Shown one piece after another: positions 5,969 to 5,985 of a stretch of 5,985 bases of DNA (its first letter is position 1; every line of letters starts with the position of its first letter). The DNA lies in the NCBI GenBank assembly GCA_020024465.1, contig JAHHTT010000082.1, positions 1 to 5,985 on the forward strand, written 5' to 3'. The notes beneath the pieces were generated by a model. That model was not told the DNA's origin, searched no databases, and saw nothing but the letters and a program-made list of their open reading frames with translations. The stretch is from Odoribacter sp. (GTDB lineage: Bacteria > Bacteroidota > Bacteroidia > Bacteroidales > Marinifilaceae). The position numbers and the translations under genes are program-made.

Positions 5969-5985
5969 ACAAAAAATAGCTTCCA

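Noticed and set aside
1..5985. CRISPR array or cas genes
   Set aside because: No regularly spaced repeats of 20 bases or more were seen, and no Cas motif appears in any frame.

Overview
The window comes from an AT-rich bacterium with strong AGGAGG-type ribosome binding sites, several usable TTG starts and Gram-positive style promoter and terminator sequences. This suggests a low-GC Firmicute, most likely a Clostridia member. That is inferred from composition and protein style; no taxonomic marker gene is present.

Positions 1-4429 hold a tightly packed plus-strand operon that looks like phage defence. The first gene lacks its 5' end. It encodes an OLD-family ATPase with a C-terminal Toprim nuclease (GajA-like). 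Its stop codon overlaps the start of a UvrD/PcrA-type helicase (GajB-like) in a TGATG junction. This OLD plus UvrD pair is the hallmark of the Gabija anti-phage system. A third gene follows 25 bases later: a small endonuclease with an N-terminal CxxC...CxxC putative zinc ribbon and a C-terminal Mrr-type catalytic domain. The classical Gabija system has only two genes, so this linked second nuclease is the most interesting point in the window. It could be an accessory effector or a separate restriction gene in the same defence island.

Positions 4430-4936 have no intact gene. They contain an imperfect hairpin, a 9-bp stem-loop that probably ends the defence operon, a short imperfect direct repeat, and a frameshifted remnant resembling the C-terminus of a GNAT acetyltransferase. 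An intact 203-residue gene of unknown function follows (4937-5548), starting at TTG behind a good ribosome binding site.

Positions 5549-5985 look like scrambled accessory DNA. On the minus strand is the front end of an XRE/Cro-type HTH regulator, cut off in its recognition helix. Divergent from it is a compact transcription unit: a consensus promoter (TTGACA, 17 bp, TATGAT), a ribosome binding site that can pair with a downstream sequence, a 20-codon ORF and a perfect 11-bp TTCG-loop terminator. The window ends in a perfect GC-rich hairpin that may belong to the next element.
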